Source: CAIZGX01 sp964511555
Lineage (GTDB): Bacteria; Bacteroidota; Bacteroidia; Flavobacteriales_D; Sanyastnellaceae
Assembly: GCA_964511555.1 (NCBI GenBank)
Contig: CAZEFR010000003.1
Coordinates: 1-64,000 of the forward strand
Reading direction: 5' to 3'
DNA length: 64,000 nt
Translations under genes and position numbers: made by a program
In this document: in pieces, positions 1 through 8,236 of the stretch
Layout of the letters: every line of letters begins with the position of its first letter
Position numbering within the stretch: the first letter of the stretch is position 1
The notes under the pieces: generated by a model
Databases searched by the model: none
Seen by the model: only the letters and a program-made list of their open reading frames with translations
What the model was told of the DNA's origin: nothing

Positions 1-251
1 CCGCTGCCACTTTCAAGGATACCTTGTGCCAAAGTAATACTCGCCGGAACGCCGTATTTGCGCATTTGATCTTGCGCAACAGGCGAATACTTTTGGATGT
101 ATGCCTCTGGGGTTTGGGCTAAAGAAGAGGAGAACGGTGGAAGAATGAATAGGAGAAACAGAATGAGAATGAAGAAATATTTAGTATTTCTTACGTTCCC
201 GTTCGGTACCGTCTTCGTTGTAGAAGATCCACTCTCCCACTTCTTTACCAT
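1..251 (-). CDS. secreted glucosaminidase-family peptidoglycan hydrolase (5' part only)
   Basis: The reverse strand encodes a hydrophobic signal segment (positions 179-135, YFFILILFLLFILPPF) ending in SSSLAQ, followed by YIQKYSPVAQDQMRKYGVPAS and ITLAQGILESGSG. This is the characteristic opening of the Bacteroidota glucosaminidase/N-acetylmuramidase domain, with the catalytic glutamate expected in the LES motif. The gene runs off the left edge, so any C-terminal LysM repeats are not visible. The start is unclear: the only in-frame ATGs (251 and 257) lie inside the 3' end of the upstream lipoprotein gene and would give an unusually long basic n-region. A non-ATG start close to 191 is possible. 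Role (family knowledge): hydrolysis of peptidoglycan glycan strands in the periplasm or at the cell surface. Confidence 0.7.
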   Translation of the reverse strand, partial: MVKKWESGSSTTKTVPNGNVRNTKYFFILILFLLFILPPFSSSLAQTPEAYIQKYSPVAQDQMRKYGVPASITLAQGILESGS

Positions 252-606
252 TATCATATTCACCTTCAACATAGGGTTTTCCATTTTCATACCAAGCCTT
301 GTAGTCGCCGTCTAATACTCCGTTTTCATACGTATTCAAGCTCCACTTGTTTCCGTTTTGGTGGAACGTATAACATTCACCGTGACGTTTCGAATCTTTC
401 ATTCGCATCTCAATGTAGCATTGTTGGCTGTTTGGGTAGAATGCACGTTCTCCGATTTTATTGTCTGTGCCCTTTTCGAAATAACCAACAATACGCATTC
501 CGTCTGCTGTGGTTTTTATATCTCTTGCATCTGCATTCTCGAGAGATTGCGAGCACGAAGCTAAAATGAAAGTAAAAAGGATTAAAATCAAAAATGAATT
601 TTTCAT
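181..606 (-). CDS. MORN-repeat lipoprotein (YwqK-like)
   Basis: The 141-residue protein begins MKNSFLILILFTFILASCSQ, a lipoprotein signal with lipobox LASC, so it should be exported and lipidated. The C-terminal half holds MORN-type repeats (YENGVLDGDYKAWYENGKPY, then EGEYDNGKEVGEWIFYNEDG), as in the family loosely named 'YwqK antitoxin'. No toxin partner is visible, so that name should not be read as a function. I chose the ATG at 606 rather than the upstream one at 627 because the latter would put seven residues before the signal peptide and overlap the preceding gene; 606 leaves a 4-base gap. The gene is downstream of the polyprenyl synthase and probably cotranscribed with it and with the glucosaminidase. 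Confidence 0.75.
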   Translation of the reverse strand: MKNSFLILILFTFILASCSQSLENADARDIKTTADGMRIVGYFEKGTDNKIGERAFYPNSQQCYIEMRMKDSKRHGECYTFHQNGNKWSLNTYENGVLDGDYKAWYENGKPYVEGEYDNGKEVGEWIFYNEDGTERERKKY

Positions 607-610
607 GCTT

Positions 611-1585
611 CTATTTTTTTCGTTCAATGGTGTAGTTAACCAATAGTTTCAGTGAATCACGTGCTGCTGAATCTTCAAACTGATTCAAAATTTCGAGTGC
701 TTTATCACGGAATTCAAACATTTTATCTGACGCATAAGTCAAGCCTCCGAATTTCACAACTTGCTCCATAAGCTCCTCTACCTTCACTTTGTCTGTGTTA
801 TACTTCCGCACGGTTCGAATCAATTTCTTCGCGGTATCGCGATCGACTTTTCCCAAAACATGAATCAATGGAAGCGTGAGCTTTCTTTCTTGAATGTCAA
901 TGCCAACAGGCTTTCCAATAGCATCTGTTGTTCCGTAATCAAACAAATCATCTTTAATCTGGAAGGCCATTCCCACATATTCTCCGAACAAAGCCAATTG
1001 CTTTACTTGCTCGTCTGTGGCGGAAGTGGAAGCAGCACCACTTTCACAACACGCTGAAATAAGTGACGCTGTTTTCTGGCGAATGATATCGTAATAGACC
1101 TCTTCCGTAATATCTAATTTGCGCGATTTTTCTTGTTGAAGCAATTCTCCCTCGGCCATGTCCTTCACGGCTTTACTCATGATTCCCAAAAGACGAAACT
1201 GTTGTGTTTTCACGCTCAGAGAAAGACCTCTTGACAACAAATAGTCTCCTACGAGTACGGCAATTTTATTTTTCCAAAGTGCATTAATGCTGAAGAATCC
1301 GCGACGCATTTGCGCATCGTCTACTACGTCGTCGTGCACGAGTGTTGCTGTGTGAAGCAGTTCAATCATGGTCGCAGCAACGAACGTAGGCTCCTCGGGT
1401 TTTTGGAAAAGCTTGGCAGACAAGAAAACAAAAAGCGGACGCATTTGCTTTCCTTTTCTTTTGATAATATACCTGGTTACCTTGTCTAACAAGCGATGCT
1501 CACTCTTCATCTGTTCTTGAAAGAACGATTCGAATGCACTCATTTCACTCTCAACAGGCGCTTGTATTTGCTTTAATGTAGACAC
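611..1585 (-). CDS. polyprenyl diphosphate synthase (octaprenyl/IspB type)
   Basis: A 324-residue trans-isoprenyl diphosphate synthase. The first aspartate-rich motif DDVVD is at residues 85-89 in the context HDDVVDDAQMRRG, and the second DDLFD at 212-216. Length and motifs match all-trans polyprenyl synthases that make the long side chain of menaquinone/ubiquinone by adding isopentenyl units to an allylic primer. Chain length cannot be read from sequence alone; in Bacteroidota the product normally serves menaquinone. The start codon is GTG at 1585. A TACATTTG box (1598-1591) ends only five bases upstream, which suggests a leaderless message. The next possible start is the Met at residue 15. 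Confidence 0.9.
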   Translation of the reverse strand: MSTLKQIQAPVESEMSAFESFFQEQMKSEHRLLDKVTRYIIKRKGKQMRPLFVFLSAKLFQKPEEPTFVAATMIELLHTATLVHDDVVDDAQMRRGFFSINALWKNKIAVLVGDYLLSRGLSLSVKTQQFRLLGIMSKAVKDMAEGELLQQEKSRKLDITEEVYYDIIRQKTASLISACCESGAASTSATDEQVKQLALFGEYVGMAFQIKDDLFDYGTTDAIGKPVGIDIQERKLTLPLIHVLGKVDRDTAKKLIRTVRKYNTDKVKVEELMEQVVKFGGLTYASDKMFEFRDKALEILNQFEDSAARDSLKLLVNYTIERKK

Positions 1586-1590
1586 GGAAG

Positions 1591-1598
1591 CAAATGTA
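1591..1598 (-). promoter_or_regulatory. -7 promoter box TACATTTG of polyprenyl synthase
   Basis: Exact match to the Bacteroidota sigma factor -7 consensus TAnnTTTG, five bases before the GTG start, so transcription is predicted to begin at or next to the start codon. No clear -33 element was found. Confidence 0.5.
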
Positions 1599-1616
1599 AC
1601 ACACTTTGGTGTTTAC

Positions 1617-1660
1617 GCCTTCGGCGATGACACTTCGCGATAACCTCTTCGCGGATTAAG
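1617..1660 (+). repeat. intergenic GATGAC/CTTCGCG repeat, downstream copy
   Basis: This short stretch contains a GCCTTCGGC mini-hairpin, GATGAC at 1626-1631 and two CTTCGCG words. The same vocabulary makes up the longer array at 2546-2660, so the unknown exported-protein gene between them is flanked on both sides by the same repeat family. Confidence 0.5.
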
Positions 1661-1664
1661 ATGA

Positions 1665-2519
1665 TTATTTACGCTTTCTCTTTTTCTTAATATCCGGACC
1701 GAAGAGATCGCCGCCGCTGTGTTTGCCAGGTTTGTCGGAGCTTACATCGCTAGGACCTTTGTTCACGTCGTCGCAAGTGCGGTCTGGCTTGTGCTTTGCG
1801 AAGAGTATAGACGCTTTGAAAACTATGGGGCAATAGTGTGAATGGAAATAATCCATCCGGATATCCCCCAAAGTGTTTGGAAATAATTGCAATACAGGCA
1901 CTTCAACTTCAAACGTAGCGTAAAGTCCGTCGTTTATCGCCATTCCGTATCCCAAGCCATAATAAACTTGAGAACGAATTTTTTCAGAGTAGGATCTTGG
2001 AAGTGCAAAGTATTCTCCCTTAGTTGAGCGTTTATATGCGTAATCTGCAAAGACACCTAATTCATTTTGAATCCATTTTCCTTTTCCGAATGGGTAGATA
2101 TTGCTCGTTGAGAAAGTAAGTCCAAATCTGTTTTCATGAAAGATTCGTTTCTCTTCAATACTCTGTCCGTATATGTCTTCGCCATTGAACTTTTCAGAAC
2201 CGTTAAATCGAACGTAATGAACATTCAAATCGAACCTATTCAATAAAAATAGTTTGTCTGTAACCCAGTACTTTCCAATATCTGCTGTCCATCCAACACG
2301 TGGTCTTGCCTTGTAAGTTCCTGCACTATAGACGGGAGACGAGATGGTATCAATCGCATTCCAACGCTTACCATAGGCGACAGTTGGGCCAATAGAAACA
2401 ACAAGTCCATTCGGCAAATAAGACGTTCGCTCATAGAAAAGCGTTTTCAACGTCGTTCTCCGTTGCCCGAAACCAACGGCAGCAAAAAGAAATAGAATTG
2501 TAAAGATGGTCATTCTCAT
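1665..2519 (-). CDS. exported protein of unknown function, possible outer-membrane beta-barrel
   Basis: A 284-residue protein starting MRMTIFTILFLFAAVGFGQR, a good Sec signal peptide. The body is rich in alternating aromatic/polar segments (for example IQNELGVFADYAYKRS and VYYGLGYGMAINDGLYATFE), which fits a small outer-membrane beta-barrel, but no named family was recognised. The C-terminus is a hydrophilic, basic tail (DIKKKRKRK), unlike a typical barrel end. An in-frame upstream extension to 2948 exists but would run through the repeat array and into the SUF promoter region, so the ATG at 2519, directly before the signal peptide, is preferred. The gene stands alone between two copies of the GATGAC repeat. 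Confidence 0.65.
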   Translation of the reverse strand: MRMTIFTILFLFAAVGFGQRRTTLKTLFYERTSYLPNGLVVSIGPTVAYGKRWNAIDTISSPVYSAGTYKARPRVGWTADIGKYWVTDKLFLLNRFDLNVHYVRFNGSEKFNGEDIYGQSIEEKRIFHENRFGLTFSTSNIYPFGKGKWIQNELGVFADYAYKRSTKGEYFALPRSYSEKIRSQVYYGLGYGMAINDGLYATFEVEVPVLQLFPNTLGDIRMDYFHSHYCPIVFKASILFAKHKPDRTCDDVNKGPSDVSSDKPGKHSGGDLFGPDIKKKRKRK

Positions 2520-2545
2520 AATGCAATAATACACCAGCAAAGCTG

Positions 2546-2660
2546 GATGACACAACGGAGTTGTGATGACACTTTGTGATGACCGCTTCGCGGATGACGC
2601 TGTGCGATGACCGTCCCGGATGACGCTCCGCGAATCGGTCATCCTTCGAAGAAGGTCATC
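2546..2660 (+). repeat. tandem GATGAC mini-hairpin array
   Basis: Six direct copies of GATGAC start at 2546, 2565, 2578, 2593, 2606 and 2619 (spacing 19, 13, 15, 13, 13). Each is followed by a short self-complementary word such as CAACGGAGTTG or CGCTTCGCG. Two inverted copies (GGTCATC at 2637-2643 and 2654-2660) follow. The array fills the divergent region between the exported-protein gene and the SUF promoter. It is non-coding and more GC-rich than its surroundings. Confidence 0.7.
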
Positions 2661-2688
2661 GGCTCCGCCGTATTTTTCCCAAAAATCA

Positions 2689-2720
2689 TTTGCATCAAAT
2701 CCCTTAAATGTGGTATTTTT
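2689..2720 (+). promoter_or_regulatory. SUF operon promoter (TTTG-N21-TATTTTTG)
   Basis: A TATTTTTG box, matching TAnnTTTG, ends at about 2720 and is preceded 21 bases upstream by TTTG, close to the spacing expected for the Bacteroidota -33/-7 promoter. It would give a leader of roughly 80 bases ahead of sufA that includes the palindrome at 2737-2759. Confidence 0.55.
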
Positions 2721-2736
2721 GCAGCCCAAACGACTT

Positions 2737-2759
2737 CTATTTAGATTTTTTCTAAATAG
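2737..2759 (+). promoter_or_regulatory. perfect 9-bp palindrome in SUF leader, candidate operator
   Basis: CTATTTAGA (2737-2745) and TCTAAATAG (2751-2759) are exact reverse complements separated by TTTTT. It lies about 15-20 bases downstream of the predicted SUF transcription start. An AT-rich TTTAGA/TCTAAA dyad looks like a binding site for an iron-responsive regulator (Fur or DtxR type), which would suit an Fe-S assembly operon. The regulator is inferred, not seen. An RNA stem-loop is the alternative. Confidence 0.55.
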
Positions 2760-2808
2760 TTTTCGGGTGGTTAAACAAGTTGAACGTGTTGTTGTTAAAC
2801 TAATGCAC

Positions 2809-3135
2809 ATGATAAAAATAACTGAAAGTGCGAAAGCACAGGTGGCAAAGCTAATTGCAGACGAAGGACATCCTTCAGATGCTTTCGTTCGTGTTGGTGT
2901 AGATGGTGGCGGTTGCAGCGGTCTTATGTACAAGCTGGAATTCGACACTGAAATGAAAGACGGCGATCAGACCTTTGAAGATAACGGAGTGACAGTGGTT
3001 GTAGACCGCAAGAGCTTCTTGTACTTGGTTGGAACCGAATTGGAATACACGGGAGGGTTGAACGGAAAAGGATTTGTATTTAACAATCCGAATGCCTCTC
3101 GCACGTGTGGATGTGGTGAAAGCTTTTCAATCTAA
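2809..3135 (+). CDS. sufA: A-type iron-sulfur carrier, SufA/IscA (HesB) family
   Basis: The 108-residue protein has the three invariant cysteines of A-type carriers: Cys36 (GGGCSGLMY) and Cys100/Cys102 (RTCGCGESFSI). It takes assembled Fe-S clusters from the SufBCD scaffold and passes them to target apoproteins. It is the first gene of the SUF operon and is six bases upstream of sufB. An in-frame ATG two codons earlier (2803) is also possible. A longer open frame reaches back to 2620 but runs through the repeat array and promoter, so it was rejected. Being the lead gene with a palindrome in its leader, its expression probably sets that of the whole operon. Confidence 0.9.
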   Translation: MIKITESAKAQVAKLIADEGHPSDAFVRVGVDGGGCSGLMYKLEFDTEMKDGDQTFEDNGVTVVVDRKSFLYLVGTELEYTGGLNGKGFVFNNPNASRTCGCGESFSI

Positions 3136-3141
3136 AAACAT

Positions 3142-4590
3142 ATGGCTTACGAAGGCGATGAGTTGTTAGAAAACGTAACCTCGAAAGAGTACGAATTCGG
3201 ATTTACAACAGACATAGAATCAGATAAAGCTCCGGCTGGACTGAACGAAGATACCATTCGGTTAATTTCTTCCAAAAAGAACGAGCCACAATGGCTGCTA
3301 GACTGGCGTTTAGAGGCATTCAAGATTTTTCAGAAAATGACAGAGCCGGAATGGGCGCATGTTAAATATGAAAAACCAAATCTTCAGGCCATCTCTTTTT
3401 ACGCTGCACCGAAGCAAAAGAAGGTGTTGAACAGTTTAGATGAAATGGACCCAGAGCTTCGAAAAACAATGGAGAAGCTGGGTATTTCCATTGAAGAACA
3501 AAAAAGATTAAGTGGCGTAGCGGTAGATTTCGTCATGGACTCTGTCTCCGTTGCTACTTCATTTAAAGAAAAATTAGGCGAACTCGGAATCATCTTTTGC
3601 AGCATCAGCGACGCCATTAAAGAGCATCCGGAATTGGTCAAACAATACCTTGGAACAGTAATTCCTCGCACCGATAACTATTACGCAGCATTGAATTCAG
3701 CAGTCTTCACAGACGGTTCGTTCTGCTACATTCCAAAAGGCGTTCGTTGCCCCATGGAGTTGAGCACTTACTTCCGCATTAACGAAGCAGGCACGGGTCA
3801 GTTCGAGCGCACTTTGCTAATTGCCGACGAAGAAAGTTACGTGAGTTATTTGGAAGGATGTACCGCTCCGCAGCGCGACGAAAATCAATTGCACGCTGCA
3901 GTGGTTGAATTGGTTGCCATGCGCGATGCTGAAATTAAATACAGCACCGTTCAAAACTGGTATCCTGGAGATAAAGATGGAAAAGGTGGTGTCTTCAATT
4001 TCGTTACCAAACGCGGCATGTGCGAAGGTGCGAACTCAAAGATTTCATGGACTCAAGTGGAAACAGGCAGTGCCATAACGTGGAAATATCCAAGTTGTGT
4101 GTTGAAAGGTGACAACAGCGTGGGTGAATTCTATTCTGTGGCTGTGACGAATCACTTCCAACAAGCAGACACCGGAACCAAGATGATTCACATTGGAAAG
4201 AATACCAAGAGCACCATCATTTCAAAAGGTATTTCTTCAGGAAGAAGTCAGAACTCGTACAGAGGCTTGGTTCAAATTGGAAAGAACGCATCGAACGCGC
4301 GAAACTTCTCGCAATGCGATTCGTTGTTGATGACCGATACCAGCGGCGCCCACACCTTCCCATACATTGAAGTAAACAACAGCACCGCGAAAGTGGAGCA
4401 CGAAGCAACGACTTCAAAAATTGGTGAAGACCAAATCTTCTATTGTCTGCAACGCGGACTCGATGAAGAACAAGCCGTGAGCATGATTGTAAACGGTTAC
4501 GCCAAAGATGTATTGAATAAACTCCCAATGGAGTTTGCGGTTGAAGCACAAAAATTACTCGCCATTTCTTTGGAAGGAAGCGTAGGATAA
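3142..4590 (+). CDS. sufB: Fe-S cluster assembly scaffold protein SufB
   Basis: A 482-residue protein that aligns by eye with SufB over its whole length, including VFTDGSFCYIPKGVRCPMEL, the ESYVSYLEGCTAPQ segment and the C-terminal SMIVNGYAKDVLNKLPMEFA. SufB forms the SufB-SufC2-SufD scaffold on which clusters are built in the cytosol. The conserved cysteine of the YLEGC motif and the C-terminal SGAHTFPYIEV segment, where cluster building is placed in this family, are both present. Start and length agree with the usual ~480 residues. It follows sufA by six bases and precedes sufC by eleven. Confidence 0.97.
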   Translation: MAYEGDELLENVTSKEYEFGFTTDIESDKAPAGLNEDTIRLISSKKNEPQWLLDWRLEAFKIFQKMTEPEWAHVKYEKPNLQAISFYAAPKQKKVLNSLDEMDPELRKTMEKLGISIEEQKRLSGVAVDFVMDSVSVATSFKEKLGELGIIFCSISDAIKEHPELVKQYLGTVIPRTDNYYAALNSAVFTDGSFCYIPKGVRCPMELSTYFRINEAGTGQFERTLLIADEESYVSYLEGCTAPQRDENQLHAAVVELVAMRDAEIKYSTVQNWYPGDKDGKGGVFNFVTKRGMCEGANSKISWTQVETGSAITWKYPSCVLKGDNSVGEFYSVAVTNHFQQADTGTKMIHIGKNTKSTIISKGISSGRSQNSYRGLVQIGKNASNARNFSQCDSLLMTDTSGAHTFPYIEVNNSTAKVEHEATTSKIGEDQIFYCLQRGLDEEQAVSMIVNGYAKDVLNKLPMEFAVEAQKLLAISLEGSVG

Positions 4591-4601
4591 TACAGATAAC
4601 T

Positions 4602-5357
4602 ATGTTAAAGATTGAAAATTTACAAGCGCGCATTGAAGAGAAAGAAATCCTAAAAGGACTTTCGTTAACCGTTGGTGAAGGCGAAGTGCACGCGATTATG
4701 GGTCCGAACGGATCTGGAAAAAGTACCCTTGCATCTGTTCTTGCAGGAAGAGAAGACTACGAGGTAACCGGAGGAACAGTCACATTCAACGACAAAGATT
4801 TGCTCGACATGCCTGCTGAAGAGCGTGCAAGAGAAGGACTTTTCTTAGCGTTTCAATACCCTGTTGAAATTCCAGGAGTAAGCAACATGAACTTCCTGAA
4901 AGCTGCAGTTGGCGAGGTTCGCAAGCACAGAGGACTTGAAGCCTTAACAGCGAAAGAGTTCTTGCAACTGGTGAAAGAAAAATCTGAATTGGTTGAACTA
5001 GACGGACAGCTCGCAAATCGCGCAGTGAATGAAGGATTCAGTGGTGGAGAAAAGAAGCGCAATGAAATATTCCAGATGGCGATGCTTAATCCATCGTTGT
5101 GCGTATTGGATGAAACCGACAGTGGACTTGACATTGATGCATTACGCATTGTGTCTGAGGGTGTGAATGCGATGCGCGACGGGAAACGTTCGTTTGTTGT
5201 AATTACGCACTACCAAAGACTCTTGGATCACATTGTTCCAGATTTCGTGCACGTACTTTACAAAGGAAAAATTGTAAAGAGTGGAACGAAAGAATTGGCT
5301 TTAGAGCTTGAGGAAAAAGGGTACGACTGGTTAAAAGAAACGGAAGACGCAAAATGA
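4602..5357 (+). CDS. sufC: Fe-S assembly ATPase SufC
   Basis: A 251-residue ABC-type ATPase. Walker A is GPNGSGKS at residues 34-41; the ABC signature is FSGGEKKRNEI, the SufC-specific form; Walker B is LCVLDETDSGLD, again the SufC variant; and an H-loop follows (VVITHYQRLL). It powers the conformational change of the SufBCD scaffold rather than transport. Its stop overlaps the sufD start by four bases (ATGA), which implies translational coupling of the two subunits. Confidence 0.97.
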   Translation: MLKIENLQARIEEKEILKGLSLTVGEGEVHAIMGPNGSGKSTLASVLAGREDYEVTGGTVTFNDKDLLDMPAEERAREGLFLAFQYPVEIPGVSNMNFLKAAVGEVRKHRGLEALTAKEFLQLVKEKSELVELDGQLANRAVNEGFSGGEKKRNEIFQMAMLNPSLCVLDETDSGLDIDALRIVSEGVNAMRDGKRSFVVITHYQRLLDHIVPDFVHVLYKGKIVKSGTKELALELEEKGYDWLKETEDAK

Positions 5358-6556
5358 GTATTGTAGCGGAAATAAAACCCACAAACACATTCAGCTTCAA
5401 ACCGAACAAACATTCGGTTGCTGATTTTCCAATGCCAACTACTCGCGTAGAGTCTTGGAAGTACACCCGCGTTGGAGCCATTGATACCACATGGAAACAA
5501 GCGGAACGCAATGCAAATTCAACTGCGTTAGAAAATGCAATTCGCATTGAAAACGGGTTCATTACTCTTCCTTCAACAAGTATTGCTGGAATTCATCTGA
5601 CGTTAGGAAAGGATCTTTCTGCCAATCAGCAAGAAACTATTCTTTCCTTATTGTCGAAAGAAAACAGAACAGACCTCTTCGATGCGATATCTGAAAACGC
5701 CTCGAACGATCTTGTTTTAATTGAAGTAGAAAAAGGAAAATTGGTTGAAGAAGTTCTAGCCATTGAATTGGGAAACTCTTCGAACATGTGCATGAGTGCG
5801 CCATACATATTCATTGTTTCGAAAGAAAACTCGGTTGCAAAATTCACCGTTGACTTCAAAGGAGAATCAGAGCAGTCGTTTCACTTGGTGAATGTATATG
5901 TTCATGTTGAAGCATCTGCGCAGCTCGAGATTCACCAACTTCAAAACACATCGAAGAACGAATGTATCTTATTGAGAGAGTCGATTTCTCAAGCAGAAAA
6001 AAGTGTTTTCAAAATCACCACCGTTACCGCAAGCGGAACGTGGGTGCGCAATGAGTTGAACATTCGCATTGAAGGACAGCATTGCGAAACATTCTTAAGC
6101 GGAGCGTATTTCCCAAAACAAGATCAGCTTATCGATAACCACACCTTTGTAGACCATCAGGTTCCAAATTGTTACAGCAACGAATTGTACAAAGGAGTGT
6201 TGTTTGAAAACGGAAAAGGGGTGTTCAATGGAAAGGTTTATGTGCACATTGATGCGCAGAAGACCAACGCCTACCAAAGCAACGCGAACATTATGATGAG
6301 CGACAACGCGAGCATGTTCACGAAGCCTGAATTGGAAATTTATGCAGATGACGTGAAGTGTAGCCACGGAACAACTACCGGACAATTCGATGAAGAAGCC
6401 CTGTTCTACTTGCGTGCTAGAGGATTGAGCGAAGAGTCTGCAAAACGACTTTTAGTTTCTGCATTTACTTCAGATGTGATGAATCGCATTTCTATTCCTA
6501 GTTGGAAAGAATACGTGCTTCAGACACTTATTCAAAATGAAATCATAACCGAATAA
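5354..6556 (+). CDS. sufD: Fe-S cluster assembly protein SufD
   Basis: A 400-residue SufB paralogue. It has the N-terminal PTTRVESWKYTRV motif typical of SufD, a central beta-helix region, and the C-terminal SHGTTTGQFDEEALFYLRARG block with a conserved histidine. SufD pairs with SufB in the SufBC2D complex and is thought to help iron entry. It overlaps sufC by four bases and is followed after 17 bases by sufS. No missing motif was noticed. Confidence 0.95.
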   Translation: MSIVAEIKPTNTFSFKPNKHSVADFPMPTTRVESWKYTRVGAIDTTWKQAERNANSTALENAIRIENGFITLPSTSIAGIHLTLGKDLSANQQETILSLLSKENRTDLFDAISENASNDLVLIEVEKGKLVEEVLAIELGNSSNMCMSAPYIFIVSKENSVAKFTVDFKGESEQSFHLVNVYVHVEASAQLEIHQLQNTSKNECILLRESISQAEKSVFKITTVTASGTWVRNELNIRIEGQHCETFLSGAYFPKQDQLIDNHTFVDHQVPNCYSNELYKGVLFENGKGVFNGKVYVHIDAQKTNAYQSNANIMMSDNASMFTKPELEIYADDVKCSHGTTTGQFDEEALFYLRARGLSEESAKRLLVSAFTSDVMNRISIPSWKEYVLQTLIQNEIITE

Positions 6557-6573
6557 TCATTCGGTTTAAAACT

Positions 6574-7806
6574 ATGGACAACGCTACCCTTCAAGATAAA
6601 ATGAAAGAATTGAAAACTCAATTCCCAGCGTTGAATCAAACGGTATACGGACGTCCGCTTGTCTATTTAGACAATGCCGCTACCACACAGAAGCCACAGC
6701 GCGTGATTGATTCCATAACAGAGTACTACACGAAATGGAACGCGAACATTCACAGAGGGGCGCATTATTTGGCGAATGCTTCCACTGAAAAATTCGAAGC
6801 GACGCGCAGTGCCTTAGCAGAAATGCTTCAAGCTAATTTCCGTGAAGAAATTATTTTCACGCAAGGCAGTACGGACAGCGTGAACATGCTTTCAACCATT
6901 TTAGAAAATGAAGTGGAAGAAGGCGATGAAATCTGGGTAACAGAGATGGAGCACCACGCGAATTTCGTTCCGTGGCAAATGTTGGCGTTAAAGAAAAAAG
7001 CACATTTTCGATACATACCCATGCTGCCTTCAGGCGAATGGGATTTAGACTACGCAAAAAACGAGATAACAGATCGCGCAAAGATTGTGGCCTTCAACTG
7101 GGTTTCAAATGCGTTGGGAACTATTAATCCAATTGATGAATTAACAGCTATCGCAAGACGAGTGGGAGCCTATGTTGTGGTAGACGGCGCACAAACGGTT
7201 TCTCATTTCAACATAAATGTTCAGAAATTAAATTGTGACTTCTTCTTGTTCTCTGCGCACAAAATGTACGGTCCAACAGGACTTGGTGTTTTGTGGGGAA
7301 AGAAAGAATTACTTGAAAAACTTCCTCCTTACCGTTTCGGTGGAGAAATGATTCGAAAAGTCTCTGTCACCGGAACCACATTCAACGATCTGCCCTTCAA
7401 GTACGAGTCCGGTACTCCGAACATTGAAGCCGTGATTGCCTTCAATGAATCCATTTCATTCTGCAATGAAATTGGAAGAGAAAATATGCATCAACATGAA
7501 TATCATTTGTTGCAAGTGGCTACTGAGGAACTTCGAAAAATTGAAGGTTCGGTTATTTACGCAGACCTCGCAAATAAAGTGGGTGTATTGAGTTTCAATA
7601 TAGAAGGAATTCATTCCGCCGATATTGGAACCCTGCTCGATCAGCAAGGTGTTGCTGTAAGAACGGGGCATCATTGCACACAACCTCTTTGGGAAAAGCT
7701 AGGAACAACGGGGTCTGTAAGAGCGTCTTTCGCTTGTTACAACACCGTTGAAGACGTTGAACTATTTATTGCTGCGCTGAACAAAAGCGTAAACATGTTG
7801 AGATAA
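6574..7806 (+). CDS. sufS: cysteine desulfurase SufS
   Basis: A 410-residue PLP-dependent class V aminotransferase-fold enzyme. It shows YLDNAATTQKP near the N-terminus, the PLP lysine in FLFSAHKMYGPTG (about residue 229), and the persulfide-forming cysteine in RTGHHCTQPL (residue 368). It removes sulfur from L-cysteine and hands it to SufE. The short loop around the active cysteine and the neighbouring sufE mark it as the SufS class rather than IscS. Its stop and the sufE start share one base. Confidence 0.97.
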   Translation: MDNATLQDKMKELKTQFPALNQTVYGRPLVYLDNAATTQKPQRVIDSITEYYTKWNANIHRGAHYLANASTEKFEATRSALAEMLQANFREEIIFTQGSTDSVNMLSTILENEVEEGDEIWVTEMEHHANFVPWQMLALKKKAHFRYIPMLPSGEWDLDYAKNEITDRAKIVAFNWVSNALGTINPIDELTAIARRVGAYVVVDGAQTVSHFNINVQKLNCDFFLFSAHKMYGPTGLGVLWGKKELLEKLPPYRFGGEMIRKVSVTGTTFNDLPFKYESGTPNIEAVIAFNESISFCNEIGRENMHQHEYHLLQVATEELRKIEGSVIYADLANKVGVLSFNIEGIHSADIGTLLDQQGVAVRTGHHCTQPLWEKLGTTGSVRASFACYNTVEDVELFIAALNKSVNMLR

Positions 7807-8234
7807 TGATAGAGCAAAAGCAACAAGAAATAATTGAGGAGTTTGCATTTTTCGAAGAGTGGATGCACAAGTACGAGCACATTATTGAGTTAGGAAAAGA
7901 AATGAAAGGCCTAACCGATGATGAGAAAAAAGACGAGTTGCTTGTAGCCGGATGTCAATCGAAGGTTTGGTTGAAAGCATCGCTTCAAGAAAATGGAACA
8001 GTGAATTTCGAGGCGGACAGCGACGCCATTATTACACGTGGATTGGTTGCTTTGGTTGTTTCGGTATTCAATAATGAAACCCCACAAGACATATTGAATG
8101 CCAACATTCATTTCATGAATGACATTGGTTTGGTATCGAATTTAAGTCAGACAAGAAGCAACGGACTTGCAGCAATGGTGAAACAAATCTTGTTGTATGC
8201 AACAGTTTTTCAAGCACAACAAAAAAGCAATTAA
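7806..8234 (+). CDS. sufE: sulfur acceptor protein SufE
   Basis: A 142-residue SufE-family protein with the acceptor cysteine at residue 50 in LLVAGCQSKVWL. It takes persulfide sulfur from SufS, stimulates its activity, and delivers sulfur to SufB. The TATG-type one-base overlap with sufS suggests that the two are made in equal amounts. The length is normal. Confidence 0.95.
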   Translation: MIEQKQQEIIEEFAFFEEWMHKYEHIIELGKEMKGLTDDEKKDELLVAGCQSKVWLKASLQENGTVNFEADSDAIITRGLVALVVSVFNNETPQDILNANIHFMNDIGLVSNLSQTRSNGLAAMVKQILLYATVFQAQQKSN

Positions 8235-8236
8235 TT

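Noticed and set aside
181..606. Possible toxin-antitoxin role suggested by the YwqK-like MORN repeats
   Set aside because: No toxin gene is adjacent and the protein is a lipoprotein, so the family name is not evidence for such a system.
2520..2948. In-frame upstream extension of the exported-protein gene by 143 codons
   Set aside because: It reads through the GATGAC array and across the SUF promoter, has unusual composition, and would place the signal peptide in the middle of the protein.
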